NCBI GenBank assembly: GCA_013360675.1
Contig: JABWBB010000001.1
Location: forward strand, 62,001 to 126,000
DNA: 64,000 nucleotides
Reading direction: 5' to 3'
Origin: Phycisphaerales bacterium
GTDB lineage: Bacteria > Planctomycetota > Phycisphaerae > Phycisphaerales > UBA1924
In this document: piece after piece, positions 55,026 through 64,000 of the stretch
How positions within the stretch are numbered: position 1 is the stretch's first letter
Layout of the letters: every line of letters starts with the position of its first letter
Program-made: the position numbers and the translations under genes
Notes under the pieces: generated by a model
Told to the model about the DNA's origin: nothing
Seen by the model: only the letters and a program-made list of their open reading frames with translations
Databases searched by the model: none

Positions 55026-55868
55026 TCAGGCCATCGCCGCGCGGAGCCTGGCCACGCTGGTAAGCAGGCCTTCGATCGAATCGAGCGGGAGCATGTTGCT
55101 CGCGTCGCTCATCGCCTTGCCCGGCTCGGGGTGGGTTTCGAGGAAGAGCGCGTGCACGCCCGCGGCGGTGGCGGCCCGGGCCAGCAGCGGCGCGCGGTCG
55201 GGACGCCCGCCGGTGGTCTCGCCCGTGCCCGGGGTCTGGGTCGAGTGGGTGACGTCGAAGCAGACGGGAGGACTTCCGCCGGGCGAATTGAGGTCCATCA
55301 TGTCGCCCAGGCCCAGGAAGTCGTTGACGAGGCGGCCGTAGCCGAAGAAGGTGCCTCGCTCGGTGATCATGACGTTGTCGCAGCCTGAATCGAGCACCTT
55401 GCGGACGGGGTTACGCATCTCGGCGGGGGAGAGGAACTGGCCCTTCTTGATGTTGACGCCCCGCCCATCAGCGGCGGCGGCCTTGCCTGCGGCGACGAGC
55501 AGGTCGGTCTGGCGGCAGAGGAAGGCGGGGATCTGCAGCAAGTCGCAGACCTTCGCCGCGGGCTGGGCCTGCGAGGCCTCATGAATGTCGGTGGTGACGG
55601 GGACGCCAAGTTCGGCGCGGATGGCCGCGATCCAGGCCAGGCCCTGTTCGAGGCCCGGGCCGCGGGGCGAATCGATGCTCGAGCGGTTGGCCTTGTCGAA
55701 CGAGGCTTTGAAGACGTAAGCGAGGCCCAGGCGTGCGCACAGGTCGTGCACCGTGCGCCCGATGGTGAGGCCCAGGTCGAGCGACTCGAGCACGCAGGGG
55801 CCGGCGATGATGGCCAGCGGAAAACCGGATCCGATGGTGACCGTTCCGACGCGGCAGACTCTGGGCAT
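55026..55868 (-). CDS. kdsA: 3-deoxy-D-manno-octulosonate 8-phosphate synthase (KDO8P synthase)
   Basis: KdsA condenses PEP with arabinose-5-phosphate for the lipopolysaccharide inner core. Motifs are SFDKANRSSIDSPRGPG, the ADIH-like TDIHEASQAQPAA, KKGQFLSPAEM and FDVTHSTQTPG. Residues 22-27 read AGPCVL, so Cys takes the place of the Asn of metal-free enzymes; this predicts the metal-dependent type. The start at ATG 55868 gives 280 residues; the long frame upstream is antisense to the protease gene. Confidence 0.93.
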   Translation of the reverse strand: MPRVCRVGTVTIGSGFPLAIIAGPCVLESLDLGLTIGRTVHDLCARLGLAYVFKASFDKANRSSIDSPRGPGLEQGLAWIAAIRAELGVPVTTDIHEASQAQPAAKVCDLLQIPAFLCRQTDLLVAAGKAAAADGRGVNIKKGQFLSPAEMRNPVRKVLDSGCDNVMITERGTFFGYGRLVNDFLGLGDMMDLNSPGGSPPVCFDVTHSTQTPGTGETTGGRPDRAPLLARAATAAGVHALFLETHPEPGKAMSDASNMLPLDSIEGLLTSVARLRAAMA

Positions 55869-55946
55869 GGGCAACAGTAGGGGTGCACGCGGCCGCTTCC
55901 CCGCGCCCGTACGATCCGGGGGTTCGAACCCCAAGGAGTCTTGCGA

Positions 55947-57845
55947 ATGAATCGTCGATTGATCCTGGTCCTGGTGGCGAGTTGCGGCATGGCGGTGACG
56001 GGCGGGCTGGCGCAGGCGCAGGACGCCCCGCCGCAGAAGGTCGCGGTGCGCAGCGCCGATGATCTGCCCCGTCACTCGTACACGATCGAGGGGAAGGCCT
56101 CGGAGTTCCTGCTGAGCGACGCGCCTTTCAAGGCCTTCATGGCGAAGGTGAAGGCCGACGTCGAGGGGGACCTGGCCAAGTACGACATCCAGGACAAGGC
56201 CACGCTGCAGCAGTATCTCGGGCTGCTCCAGTCGGTCGCGATGATCGAGGGGCGCCTCGACGACGCGGCGGCGTATGTGGAGCAGATCAAGAGCGTCGAG
56301 ACGAAGGAATCCAAGAAGCTGATGGCTGGGCACGTGCTGGCCTCGATCATCGCCGGGCGCAAGGCCGGCAAGGACCAGTTCGAGGCGACATTCAAGCGCG
56401 AACTCAACGCGCGGGTGAGCGCACTGCCCTGGACGGTCGTGCGCGAGGACGTGCTGCAGGCCCGTGGGCGTTCGCAGATCATGCGGCGTGAACTGCTGAT
56501 GGGTTCGATGGCGGCGCAGCTCGATCCGGTGGTGGCGCAGTTGAACGGGCAGATCACCAACGAGATCGCCTGGCCCCTGGTGAGCGTGCGGGCCAGCGTC
56601 GATGTGATGCTCGACCTGCAGCCGATGATCGCCGAGGTCTACACCACGATCATCGACGCCAAGGAGGCGGGGGTCGCCCCGGCCAAGGACATCTGGTCGC
56701 CCAACGAGATCGCCCTGAGCGACAAGGACGTGGTCAAACCCGTCGTGGTGGGCATCTGGGACAGCGGCGTCGACGTGCCGATCTTCAAGGGAAGGCTCTT
56801 CGTCAACGCCGCCGAGACGATGAACGGGAAGGACGACGACGCCAACGGATTCGTCGATGACGTGAACGGCATCGCGTACGACCTGCACGCCAACGCGATC
56901 CCCGAACTGCTGCACCCCACCGGCGAAATGACCAATGACCTGACACTGGTCACTCAGCACACCAAGGGCTTCCTCGACCTGCAGGCGGGCGTCGAGAGCC
57001 CCGAGGCGGGCGCGCTGCGGGCGCACATGGGCGCGATCACGCAGGAGAACGTCAAGGGCTTCCTGGAGGATCTCTCGCTCTACGGCAACTACAGCCACGG
57101 CACGCACGTGGCGGGGATCGCCGCCGAGGGGAACCCGGGCATCCGCATCCTGCCCGCGCGCATCACGTTTGACTTCCGCATGATCCCCACGGTGACGCCC
57201 AGCGTTGAGCAGGCGAAGAAGGAAGCCAAGGCGGCCCTCGACACCGTGGCCTACTTCCGCAAGGCGGGCGTGCGCGTGGTCAACATGAGCTGGGGCGGCG
57301 ACCGCAAGAGCATCGAGGTGGCCCTCGAGCAGAAGGGCGTGGGCAGCAGCCCCGAGGAGCGGGCGGCCATGTCACGCGAGATCTTCGCCATCCAGCGCGA
57401 TGCGCTCGACCAGGCCATGCGGGGCGCGCCCGAGATCCTGTTCGTGGCGGCGGCGGGCAACAGCGACAACGACAACGAGTTTGCCGAACTCATCCCCTCG
57501 GGCTTGTCGCTGCCCAACATGATGACGGTCGGCGCGATCGATCGCTCGGGCAAGCCGACGAGTTTCACCACCTTTGGCAAGAACGTCACGCTCTATGCCA
57601 ACGGGTTCGAGGTGAACAGTTACGTGCCCGGCGGGCAGAAGATGAAGTTCAGCGGGACGTCGATGGCGGCGCCCAACGCGGCGAATGTGGCGGCGAAGAT
57701 GCTCGCGGTGAACCCCGAACTGACCACCCAGCAACTCATCGACCTGATCAGCGCCGGGGCGGACCCGATGCCCGGGCAGGAGGGGCGTTTCATCATCAAT
57801 CCGCGCAAGAGCGTGGAGATGGCCCGCCAGGCGGGGAATAAGTAA
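55947..57845 (+). CDS. Exported subtilisin-like serine protease (S8)
   Basis: The 632-residue protein has a signal peptide (MNRRLILVLVASCGMAVTGGLAQAQ) and an N-terminal helical domain of about 240 residues. The S8 catalytic domain follows with Asp in VVGIWDSGVD, His in NYSHGTHVAGIAAEGN and Ser in FSGTSMAAPNAANVAAKML. A probable calcium loop, GKDDDANGFVDDVNG, sits between Asp and His as in many bacterial subtilases. AAGGAG eight bases before ATG 55947 selects this start over TTG 55941. The N-terminal domain may be a long propeptide or an adaptor. Confidence 0.9.
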   Translation: MNRRLILVLVASCGMAVTGGLAQAQDAPPQKVAVRSADDLPRHSYTIEGKASEFLLSDAPFKAFMAKVKADVEGDLAKYDIQDKATLQQYLGLLQSVAMIEGRLDDAAAYVEQIKSVETKESKKLMAGHVLASIIAGRKAGKDQFEATFKRELNARVSALPWTVVREDVLQARGRSQIMRRELLMGSMAAQLDPVVAQLNGQITNEIAWPLVSVRASVDVMLDLQPMIAEVYTTIIDAKEAGVAPAKDIWSPNEIALSDKDVVKPVVVGIWDSGVDVPIFKGRLFVNAAETMNGKDDDANGFVDDVNGIAYDLHANAIPELLHPTGEMTNDLTLVTQHTKGFLDLQAGVESPEAGALRAHMGAITQENVKGFLEDLSLYGNYSHGTHVAGIAAEGNPGIRILPARITFDFRMIPTVTPSVEQAKKEAKAALDTVAYFRKAGVRVVNMSWGGDRKSIEVALEQKGVGSSPEERAAMSREIFAIQRDALDQAMRGAPEILFVAAAGNSDNDNEFAELIPSGLSLPNMMTVGAIDRSGKPTSFTTFGKNVTLYANGFEVNSYVPGGQKMKFSGTSMAAPNAANVAAKMLAVNPELTTQQLIDLISAGADPMPGQEGRFIINPRKSVEMARQAGNK

Positions 57846-57877
57846 GCACGGTTTTTGCCCGTGATTCAGAAAACACA

Positions 57878-57905
57878 AAGGCCCCGGGATGTGTCCCGGG
57901 GCCTT
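57878..57905. terminator. Hairpin terminator between protease and aconitase genes
   Basis: Perfect 12-base arms AAGGCCCCGGGA/TCCCGGGGCCTT with loop TGTG lie between two converging genes. On the minus strand the arm is followed by TTTGTGTTTT, which suits termination of acnA; on the plus strand Ts are fewer. Confidence 0.78.
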
Positions 57906-57933
57906 GTTCATTGGTTGGATTCGGCGTCAGCGA

Positions 57934-60768
57934 TCACGCCATCGCGGGCGTGCGGCTTTCATTCAGCAGGCGGCGCAGCACCGTCTGCAGCACCCCGCCG
58001 TTGCGGTAGTAATCGGCCTCGACGGGCGTATCGATGCGGCAGCGGGCGGTGAACGTGATCTTCTTCCCGCCCGGCTGCGTCGCGGTCACGCCCACATCAC
58101 AGCGCGGCTCGACGAGCCCCTCGGCGTTCACGGGCAGGTCGATGTCGAAGGTCTCTTCGCCCGTGAGGCCCAGCGAGGCGGCGCTCTCGCCCTCGCGGAA
58201 GCACAGGGGCAGCACGCCCATGCCCACCAGGTTGCTCCGGTGGATGCGCTCGAAACTCTCGGCGATGACAGCGCGAACGCCCAGCAGCATGACGCCCTTG
58301 GCGGCCCAGTCGCGCGACGAGCCCATGCCGTAGTCCTTGCCCGCCAGGACGATCAGGGGCGTGCCCTCGTTCTTGTAGTGGACGCTGGCGTTGTAGATCC
58401 AGTCGATCTTGCCGCCCCCGGCCTTGCTCATGTCGCGCGTCCAGCCGCCCTCGCGCACCTTGCCGGTGGCGGGATCGACGGCGAGTTTGTTCTTCACGCG
58501 CACGTTGGCGTAGGTGCCGCGGGTCATGATGCGGTCGTTGCCGCGCCGGCTGCCGTAGGAGTTAAAATCGGCCTTGGAGACGCCCAGGGTCTTGAGGTAA
58601 TCGCCCGCGGGGCTGTTCTCGGCGATGTCGCCCGCGGGGGAGATGTGATCGGTGGTGACGCTATCGGCGACGCTGACGAGCACGCGAGCCCCGCGCACCT
58701 GCGCGGGCTTGCCCGAGGCTTCGCTCATGCCCTGGAAGTAGGGCGGGTGCTGGATGTAGGTGGACTTTTCGTTCCAACGGTACAACTCGCTCTTGGAGAC
58801 GGGGACGTCGTTCCACGTGGGGTTGCCGCTGAAGACGTTGGCGTATTGCTCGCGGAACTGAGCCGCGCTGACACAGGCGGCCTTGACATCCTGGATTTCC
58901 TTGAGCGTGGGCCAGATGTCCTTGAGGAAGACGTCCTTGCCGTCCTTGGTGCGCCCCAGCGGCTGCGTGGCCAGGTCGATCCCCACCGAGCCGGCGAGGG
59001 CATAGGCGACGACCAGCGGCGGGCTGGCGAGGTAGTTGGCCTTGACCTGCGGGTGGACGCGGCCCTCGAAGTTTCGATTGCCCGAGAGGACGCTGGCGAC
59101 GACGACGTCGCCCTTCTTGATGCCCGCCTCGATGGCGTCGGGGAGGGGGCCGCTGTTGCCGATGCAGGTCGTGCACCCATAGCCGACGGTGTTGAAGCCG
59201 ATCGCGTCGAGGTCGGCGCTCAGGCCGGCCTTGTCGAGGTAGGAGGTGACGACCTTCGAGCCGGGGGCGAGGCTGGTCTTGACCCAGGGCTTGCGGGTCA
59301 GGCCCAGGGCCCGGGCCTTGCGCGCGACCAGCCCGGCGGCGATGAGCACGTCGGGGTTGCTGGTGTTGGTGCAGGAGGTGATGGCGGCGATGACCACGTC
59401 GCCGTGGTGCAGTTTAAACTGCTTCCCGTCGTGCGAGATCGGGACGCCTTCGCAGCCCTTGAATGGGCCCGCGGTGGGGTTGACGGCGTGACCGGCGGTC
59501 TGGCCACCCTCGGAGGCGAAGCGACCGATGTTGACGCTCTCGGCGGGGCAGGCCTTGCCGAACGTATCCACGAGTTCCTTGTTCCACGAGGTCTTCATGT
59601 CCTTGAGCAGGACGCGGTCCTGCGGGCGCTTGGGGCCCGCGAGGCAGGGCTGGATGGTGGAGAGATCGAGCTCGATGACGTCGGTGCACTCGGGCTCGGG
59701 GGTCGCGGGCGTCCAGAAGAGGCCCTGGGCCTTGGAATAGGCCTCGACGAGGGCGACGGTCGCTTCGTCGCGCCCGGTGAAGCGGAGGTAATCGAGCGTG
59801 GCCTTGTCGACGGGGAAGAAGCCCATCGTCGCGCCGTATTCGGGGGCCATGTTGGCGATGGTGGCGCGGTCGGGGACGCTCAGGTGCGACATCCCCTCGC
59901 CGAAGAACTCGACAAACTTGTCGACGACGCCCTTCTTGCGGAGGGTCTGCGTGACGGTGAGAACGAGGTCGGTGGCGGTGGCCCCCTCGGGCAGGCGCCC
60001 CTTGAGGCGGAAGCCGATCACCTCGGGCGCGAGCATGTAGATCGGCTGGCCGAGCATGACGGCCTCGGCCTCGATGCCGCCCACGCCCCAGCCGACCACG
60101 CCCAGCCCGTTGATCATCGTGGTGTGGCTGTCGGTGCCGACGCACGAATCGGGGTAGGCGACGGTCTCGCCGCCGACGGTCTTCGTCAGCACGCCCGGAG
60201 AGAGGTATTCGAGGTTGACCTGGTGGACGATGCCGGTGGCGGGGGGGACGCAGGTGAAGTTGTTGAGCGACTGCTGGCCCCACTTGAGGAACTCGTAGCG
60301 CTCGTTGTTGCGCTGGAACTCCTTTTCGGCGTTGATGGTGAGGGCGACGCTGCTGCCAAAGGCATCGACCTGCACGCTGTGGTCGATGACCAGGTCGCAG
60401 CGCACGAGCGGGTTGATGCGCGAGGGATCGCCGCCGAGTTTCTTCATCGCGTCGCGCATGGCGGCGAGATCAACCACGCAGGGCACGCCCGTGAAGTCCT
60501 GCAGCACCACGCGCCCGGGCATGAAGGGGACCTCTTCCTTGGCGACGTTCTTCGCGTTCCACCCCGCGAGGCCCGCGACGTCATCTTGCGTCACGACAAA
60601 CCCGTCGACGTTGCGCAGCAGGCTCTCGAGCAGAACCTTGATCGAGAAGGGGAGGCGATCGACGTTGCCGATGCCGGCCTTGGCCAGGGCGCCCAGGGCG
60701 AAGTAGGTGTATTCGGCGTGGGCGGTCTTGAGGGTCGAGCGGGCGTTGAACGGATTGCGCATGGCCAT
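57934..60768 (-). CDS. acnA: Aconitate hydratase A
   Basis: Aconitase converts citrate to isocitrate in the TCA cycle. It has the 4Fe-4S ligands in [11 protein letters not shown] and [14 protein letters not shown], the SRDWAAKG substrate loop and the N-terminal [16 protein letters not shown] start. At 944 residues it is longer than the E. coli AcnA. ATG 60768 (MAMRNPF) has GGAG nine bases upstream. Confidence 0.95.
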   Translation of the reverse strand: MAMRNPFNARSTLKTAHAEYTYFALGALAKAGIGNVDRLPFSIKVLLESLLRNVDGFVVTQDDVAGLAGWNAKNVAKEEVPFMPGRVVLQDFTGVPCVVDLAAMRDAMKKLGGDPSRINPLVRCDLVIDHSVQVDAFGSSVALTINAEKEFQRNNERYEFLKWGQQSLNNFTCVPPATGIVHQVNLEYLSPGVLTKTVGGETVAYPDSCVGTDSHTTMINGLGVVGWGVGGIEAEAVMLGQPIYMLAPEVIGFRLKGRLPEGATATDLVLTVTQTLRKKGVVDKFVEFFGEGMSHLSVPDRATIANMAPEYGATMGFFPVDKATLDYLRFTGRDEATVALVEAYSKAQGLFWTPATPEPECTDVIELDLSTIQPCLAGPKRPQDRVLLKDMKTSWNKELVDTFGKACPAESVNIGRFASEGGQTAGHAVNPTAGPFKGCEGVPISHDGKQFKLHHGDVVIAAITSCTNTSNPDVLIAAGLVARKARALGLTRKPWVKTSLAPGSKVVTSYLDKAGLSADLDAIGFNTVGYGCTTCIGNSGPLPDAIEAGIKKGDVVVASVLSGNRNFEGRVHPQVKANYLASPPLVVAYALAGSVGIDLATQPLGRTKDGKDVFLKDIWPTLKEIQDVKAACVSAAQFREQYANVFSGNPTWNDVPVSKSELYRWNEKSTYIQHPPYFQGMSEASGKPAQVRGARVLVSVADSVTTDHISPAGDIAENSPAGDYLKTLGVSKADFNSYGSRRGNDRIMTRGTYANVRVKNKLAVDPATGKVREGGWTRDMSKAGGGKIDWIYNASVHYKNEGTPLIVLAGKDYGMGSSRDWAAKGVMLLGVRAVIAESFERIHRSNLVGMGVLPLCFREGESAASLGLTGEETFDIDLPVNAEGLVEPRCDVGVTATQPGGKKITFTARCRIDTPVEADYYRNGGVLQTVLRRLLNESRTPAMA

Positions 60769-60923
60769 GGCTTGAAACTCCGTGGGGGATTCGTGCGGGT
60801 GTTTGTGCAACTATCGACGCCCCGCGCACGTGAATCAACTATCCGCGGGCTGGGCGGGGCACAACGAGGCTGATTTTCACGCGTGGACTGGCGGCTGGGG
60901 GCGTGCGGGAGGACTATCCCGAC

Positions 60924-62210
60924 TCAGGGCACGAAGAGTTCGTAGCCCCGGTTGAGCAGCCCTGTTGGAGCCTTGTGCCAGTCAAGCAGCCGATCGAGGC
61001 TCTGGTCGATGCAGGAGGCGGTGTCGGCGAGGATGGCGTTCGCGTCGAGCGAGCCGCCCTTGTTCATGAGGAAGGCGAAGGTCCGGGCCATGCCGCAGTT
61101 GGCGATGAAGTCGGGGATGATCGCCAGGCGTTCATCGGCGACGCGCTGAACGCTGAGCATGTCGCTCACCCAGTCGGACAGGGCGGCCTTGGATTGATCC
61201 GCCGCGAACGGGTTGTTCGACCCGCACGAAACCACCTTCACACCCAGGGCACCCAGGCGATCGACCGTGGCGAGCGAGATCGAGTGGCTGGTGGCGGCGG
61301 GGACGAAGATGTCGGCCTCGTGCCGCAGCAGCCCGCTCGCATCGGGGGCGTCGGTGACGAAGGGGTGGCTCGGGCCCGGGGCGGGCAGGGAGGTTCCTTC
61401 GCGCTGCGTGATCAGGGCGTTGACATCAAGGCCGCGCGGATCGGCGGCGATGCGGATGGCCTTGCCCGCGCCGCGGCTGGATGTCGCGACGAGTTTCACG
61501 CCCTGCTTGGCGAGGTAGTAGGCGGTAAACGCGCCGACCGCGCCGAAGCCCTCGACGATGAGGCGCTTGCCCTGCAGTGATTCCTTGCGGTGTTCGTAGT
61601 AACGCTGGATGGAGCGGGCGACGCCCCAGCCGGTGCTGACGTCGGCGATCATCCACGCGCCGTCGCGCGGACCGGGCAGATCGGGGAGCACAACACGGGC
61701 TTCCACGCCGTGCTTGAGACGGTGGATCTTGGGCGCGGGGCCCTCGCCATCGGCCTGGTAGACCTCGTGCCCGCGGGCGATGCCTTCTTGCGGGTGGGTG
61801 TTGCCGACAACCTGGTGGATGTAGGCGGTGGCCTCGTTGACCTCGTCGACACCGACATCTCCCCCGGTGCCGTAGCAGCACTTGAGATAAGGCGCGACGT
61901 GCTTGTACCAGCGGAGAAGGACGCCCTTCTTGACATCAGGGCTGCAGTGCGGGTCAAAGTCGATGACGGACTTCCCGCCGCCGATGGCCGGCCCGGCGAC
62001 GCCGAACTTGACGCCCATGGTCTTGGCGAGGAAGACGGCTTCCTGGCGGTTGCCGCCGGGTCGCATGCGTGTGCCCCCGCCGGCGGCCCCGCCGCGCAGC
62101 GAATCGATGGCGAGCCAGCCGCGCGCGGGGGTCTGGTCGTCGTGCCACTCGACGACGATCGCGGGGGGGCGGGCGTAGAAGCGTTGATACTTGTCAAAGC
62201 CGGTGGACAT
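60924..62210 (-). CDS. Leucine/glutamate-type amino acid dehydrogenase
   Basis: The N-terminal domain has the amino-acid binding motifs GGGTRM (about 46-51) and AIGGGKSVIDFDPH (about 73-86) typical of Leu/Val/Phe dehydrogenases, and the C-terminal Rossmann domain carries GFGAVGAFTAYYLAKQG. The protein oxidatively deaminates an amino acid with NAD(P). At 428 residues it is larger than leucine dehydrogenase; the insert (about 125-180) is odd. The exact substrate cannot be read off. Confidence 0.85.
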   Translation of the reverse strand: MSTGFDKYQRFYARPPAIVVEWHDDQTPARGWLAIDSLRGGAAGGGTRMRPGGNRQEAVFLAKTMGVKFGVAGPAIGGGKSVIDFDPHCSPDVKKGVLLRWYKHVAPYLKCCYGTGGDVGVDEVNEATAYIHQVVGNTHPQEGIARGHEVYQADGEGPAPKIHRLKHGVEARVVLPDLPGPRDGAWMIADVSTGWGVARSIQRYYEHRKESLQGKRLIVEGFGAVGAFTAYYLAKQGVKLVATSSRGAGKAIRIAADPRGLDVNALITQREGTSLPAPGPSHPFVTDAPDASGLLRHEADIFVPAATSHSISLATVDRLGALGVKVVSCGSNNPFAADQSKAALSDWVSDMLSVQRVADERLAIIPDFIANCGMARTFAFLMNKGGSLDANAILADTASCIDQSLDRLLDWHKAPTGLLNRGYELFVP

Positions 62211-62251
62211 GGGGGGCTCGCGTCGAGTGAGTGGGCGGTGCGGGAATGAAA

Positions 62252-62277
62252 CGCCCGGCCGCGTAGGCGACCGGGCG
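62252..62277 (-). terminator. Possible terminator after the small basic protein gene
   Basis: Arms CGCCCGG/CCGGGCG with a 12-base loop, followed on the minus strand by only three Ts. Weak candidate. Confidence 0.4.
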
Positions 62278-62307
62278 CGGTGTATCACGGCACAGCGGAG
62301 GGTTCGA

Positions 62308-62469
62308 TCAGCCCTTGGGGACGAGCGTCTTGGGGATGCCCAGCGCCTTGTCCTTGGTGGGGTCAAACTTCTTGTCGGCGATCATCTTGGAGATGCGCTC
62401 GGCGCGGGTCATGACGGAACGCTTGCCGGCGTGCTTGGCGGCGACTTTAAGAGAACGATCGAGGCTCAT
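62308..62469 (-). CDS. Small basic protein of planctomycete/verrucomicrobial/chlamydial type
   Basis: The 53-residue basic protein MSLDRSLK...VMTRAERISKMIADKKFDP matches the small basic protein family (TIGR04137 type), which is confined to the Planctomycetes-Verrucomicrobia-Chlamydiae group and may be linked to the ribosome. AAGGGATTCGCG precedes ATG 62469. The frame is open upstream to 62574 but the leading part is not conserved-looking. This gene is the clearest taxonomic marker in the window. Confidence 0.85.
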   Translation of the reverse strand: MSLDRSLKVAAKHAGKRSVMTRAERISKMIADKKFDPTKDKALGIPKTLVPKG

Positions 62470-62510
62470 CGCGAATCCCTTCTGGCCCGTGGGTGTGCAC
62501 ACCCGCGGGG

Positions 62511-63302
62511 CTAGTTGAACTTTTCCCAGCCACCCCTGGAGATGTCCAGGGTTCCCTTGCGCTCGCGTCGCCACTGGTTGGCCAGGGAGGCGATCTTGCG
62601 GACGAGTTCGTCGCGCTCCTGCTGGGACCTGGCCCAGTTGGTGCCGACGAACCCGGGAAGGACAAAGACCCTTCCGAGGGCGGGCTGATTGTTCGCCGAC
62701 GAACGCTCGGGATCAACCCGGACAAAGAATGCCTGAATGCCGTTCTCGCCCAGGAAGGCGACCAGGCGCTCGGCCTCGGGGAGGTGGGTGTTGCCCAGGG
62801 CGAGGTAGTTCAGCCCGGCCTGGCGCAGGTCGCCCCCCACGGGGGCCTTGGGGATGGCGGCGGATCCGCCCGGTCCGCCCTGGGGCTTGGCCGGGTTGGT
62901 GGGGGTCGTGGAGGGTTGGCCCTTGGCATCGAGCCCCTCGGCGGGGGGCAGGTTAAGACGGAGGTAAGGCTCGAGTTCGCGCTGGGTGTCCTGCTTGCCC
63001 CATTGGAACGCCGCGATCCAGGTGATGACCACCGCGCCGATGACCAGGAACCCGGAGATGAACAACAGGTTGAGCGGGACGGCGATGGTGTGTCCGCCCA
63101 GCAGCACGCTGTACCAGCGTTCGGCGGGCTGGAGCGACTGGGTCGATGATGGAGCGGGCTTGAGCTCAACCCGAAGGACGGGCTTCTCGGCGCGGGGTGT
63201 GTGGGCGGCGTGGGGGGCGGACTCGACGGTGGGCGAGCGATCGCCGGCGCGGTTGCCGCGCAGGAGATCGAAGAGCGGGGTCGTGTGTCGGCCGCCGGGC
63301 AT
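62511..63302 (-). CDS. Single-pass membrane protein with SPOR-like C-terminal region
   Basis: The 263-residue protein has an N-terminal cytoplasmic part, one strong membrane helix (LLFISGFLVIGAVVITWIAAFQWG, about 85-108), a Pro/Gly-rich linker and a C-terminal domain (YLALGNTHLPEAERLVAFLGENGIQAFFVRV ... RDELVRKIASLANQWRR) that resembles a SPOR-like fold binding peptidoglycan. I cannot confirm the family. ATG 63302 is preferred because it lies just before the divergent nuoI gene; the longer frame is an antisense extension. Confidence 0.68.
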   Translation of the reverse strand: MPGGRHTTPLFDLLRGNRAGDRSPTVESAPHAAHTPRAEKPVLRVELKPAPSSTQSLQPAERWYSVLLGGHTIAVPLNLLFISGFLVIGAVVITWIAAFQWGKQDTQRELEPYLRLNLPPAEGLDAKGQPSTTPTNPAKPQGGPGGSAAIPKAPVGGDLRQAGLNYLALGNTHLPEAERLVAFLGENGIQAFFVRVDPERSSANNQPALGRVFVLPGFVGTNWARSQQERDELVRKIASLANQWRRERKGTLDISRGGWEKFN

Positions 63303-63351
63303 GAGGTGGAATCGTATCGGGGTTGTCGAGGCCGCGTATACTGGGCCCGAT

Positions 63352-63912
63352 ATGGCGATTCGCGAACAGGACGTGCTGTGGATCCGCCCCGCGCCGATGA
63401 CGCGCCTGGAGGCGGTGTACATCCCCGAGGTGATCAAGGGCTTCGGCACGACGCTGCGCCACTTTTTCACGAGCTTTGGGCAGAGCAAGTTCAGCCCGGT
63501 GAAGACCACCCGGGTGATGCAGTACCCCGAGGTTCGACGCGAGGATCTCCCCGTCGAAGAGGGGGGGATGGAGAAGTCGAACTTCCGCGGGATGCACCGG
63601 CTCAACCGCGACGAGAAGGGGCGGGTCAAGTGCGTCGCGTGCATGATGTGCCCGACGATCTGCCCGGCGCGGTGCATCCACATCACCGCGGGCGAATCGC
63701 CCTGGGATGACCGCGAGAAATACCCCGTCAAGTTCGAGATCGACGAGCTGCGCTGCATCTACTGCGGCATGTGCGAAGAAGCCTGCCCGGTCGACGCGAT
63801 CGAACTGACGCCCGTGTACGACGTCGTGGGGCTGTCGCGCCAGGAGATGGTCTTCGACAAGGAGAAACTCCTGAAGATGTACGACCTGACGATCGAGAAG
63901 AAGCCCATGTAG
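63352..63912 (+). CDS. nuoI: NADH-quinone oxidoreductase subunit I (4Fe-4S ferredoxin type)
   Basis: NuoI carries clusters N6a and N6b of complex I. Two ferredoxin motifs are seen: CVACMMCPTICP and CIYCGMCEEACP, in an otherwise NuoI-like frame (RGMHRLNRDEKGRVKCVACMMC). The 186-residue length is normal. It is not next to other nuo genes in the window, which is unusual for complex I. The sequence beyond 63912 shows no start of another gene before the window end. Confidence 0.9.
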   Translation: MAIREQDVLWIRPAPMTRLEAVYIPEVIKGFGTTLRHFFTSFGQSKFSPVKTTRVMQYPEVRREDLPVEEGGMEKSNFRGMHRLNRDEKGRVKCVACMMCPTICPARCIHITAGESPWDDREKYPVKFEIDELRCIYCGMCEEACPVDAIELTPVYDVVGLSRQEMVFDKEKLLKMYDLTIEKKPM

Positions 63913-64000
63913 CGTCGCGCTCCCCACCCACGGCGGTGGGGGGGAAGCCGGTGATCGCCGCCCAAGGGTGGTGATCTTGACCTCGCCGAAGGCGGGGCTA

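Noticed and set aside
57889-60873. 994-residue open frame on the plus strand across aconitase
   Set aside because: It is antisense to acnA, whose iron-sulfur and substrate motifs are unmistakable; long antisense frames are expected in GC-rich genes.

Overview
The window is GC-rich bacterial chromosome with dense, mostly ordinary housekeeping content, best explained as a member of the Planctomycetota, probably the Phycisphaerae. Three things point there: a small basic protein of the Planctomycetes/Verrucomicrobia/Chlamydiae type (62308-62469), an exported protein ending in a PAP-type PEP-CTERM-like tail (29229-29954), and a large DUF58/BatA-like/vWA/DUF4175-like gene cluster (1-10828). KdsA and a TonB-like protein indicate a diderm envelope with Kdo-containing lipopolysaccharide. 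This placement is inference from gene content.

Region 1-10828 (minus strand) is one cluster: DUF58, BatA-like vWA membrane protein, vWA/GATase-like membrane protein, giant coiled-coil DUF4175-like protein, Gln-rich exported protein and a prenyltransferase-fold repeat protein. Four of its five junctions are 4-base ATGA overlaps. The MoxR AAA+ ATPase usual for such clusters is not present. An exported beta-carbonic anhydrase follows divergently. At 12080-13266 lies the only mobile DNA I see: a REP-associated tyrosine transposase (RAYT) flanked by palindromic REP elements, with a 195-base internally deleted copy beside it that keeps the 3' end of the transposase gene.

Region 13495-23360 holds a PfkB-type sugar kinase, then a PilT ATPase followed by a membrane-anchored PilB/GspE-like protein with eroded ATPase motifs and a CvpA-like membrane protein, then NAD(P)HX epimerase, bifunctional nuclease and TruD, and a SWIM-finger protein. 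Region 23648-28973 is a nucleotide and translation block: tRNA-Gln, GlmU N-domain, Prs, L25, Pth, S6, SSB, L9, closed by an intrinsic terminator; rpsR is missing from its usual place.

Region 29229-45738 carries the PAP-CTERM protein, a thioredoxin-like lipid- or periplasm-facing protein, a TonB-like pair, the FloA/NfeD/NfeD1b membrane-organisation cluster, a DegT-family aminotransferase, GlmS, a DUF1275-STAS fusion and CarB. Region 45743-53788 is a minus-strand run: HhH-GPD glycosylase, class I amidotransferase, McsB, McsA, L28, a second DegT aminotransferase, DnaA and a GNAT protein; the 459-base gap upstream of dnaA is a weak oriC candidate. Region 53881-64000 holds an exported protein, L27, KdsA, a subtilisin-like protease, aconitase, a leucine/glutamate-type dehydrogenase, the small basic protein, a one-pass membrane protein and a solitary NuoI.

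The best leads for something undescribed are the PilT / pseudo-ATPase / CvpA-like operon (14580-19644) and the RAYT element with its miniature derivative.
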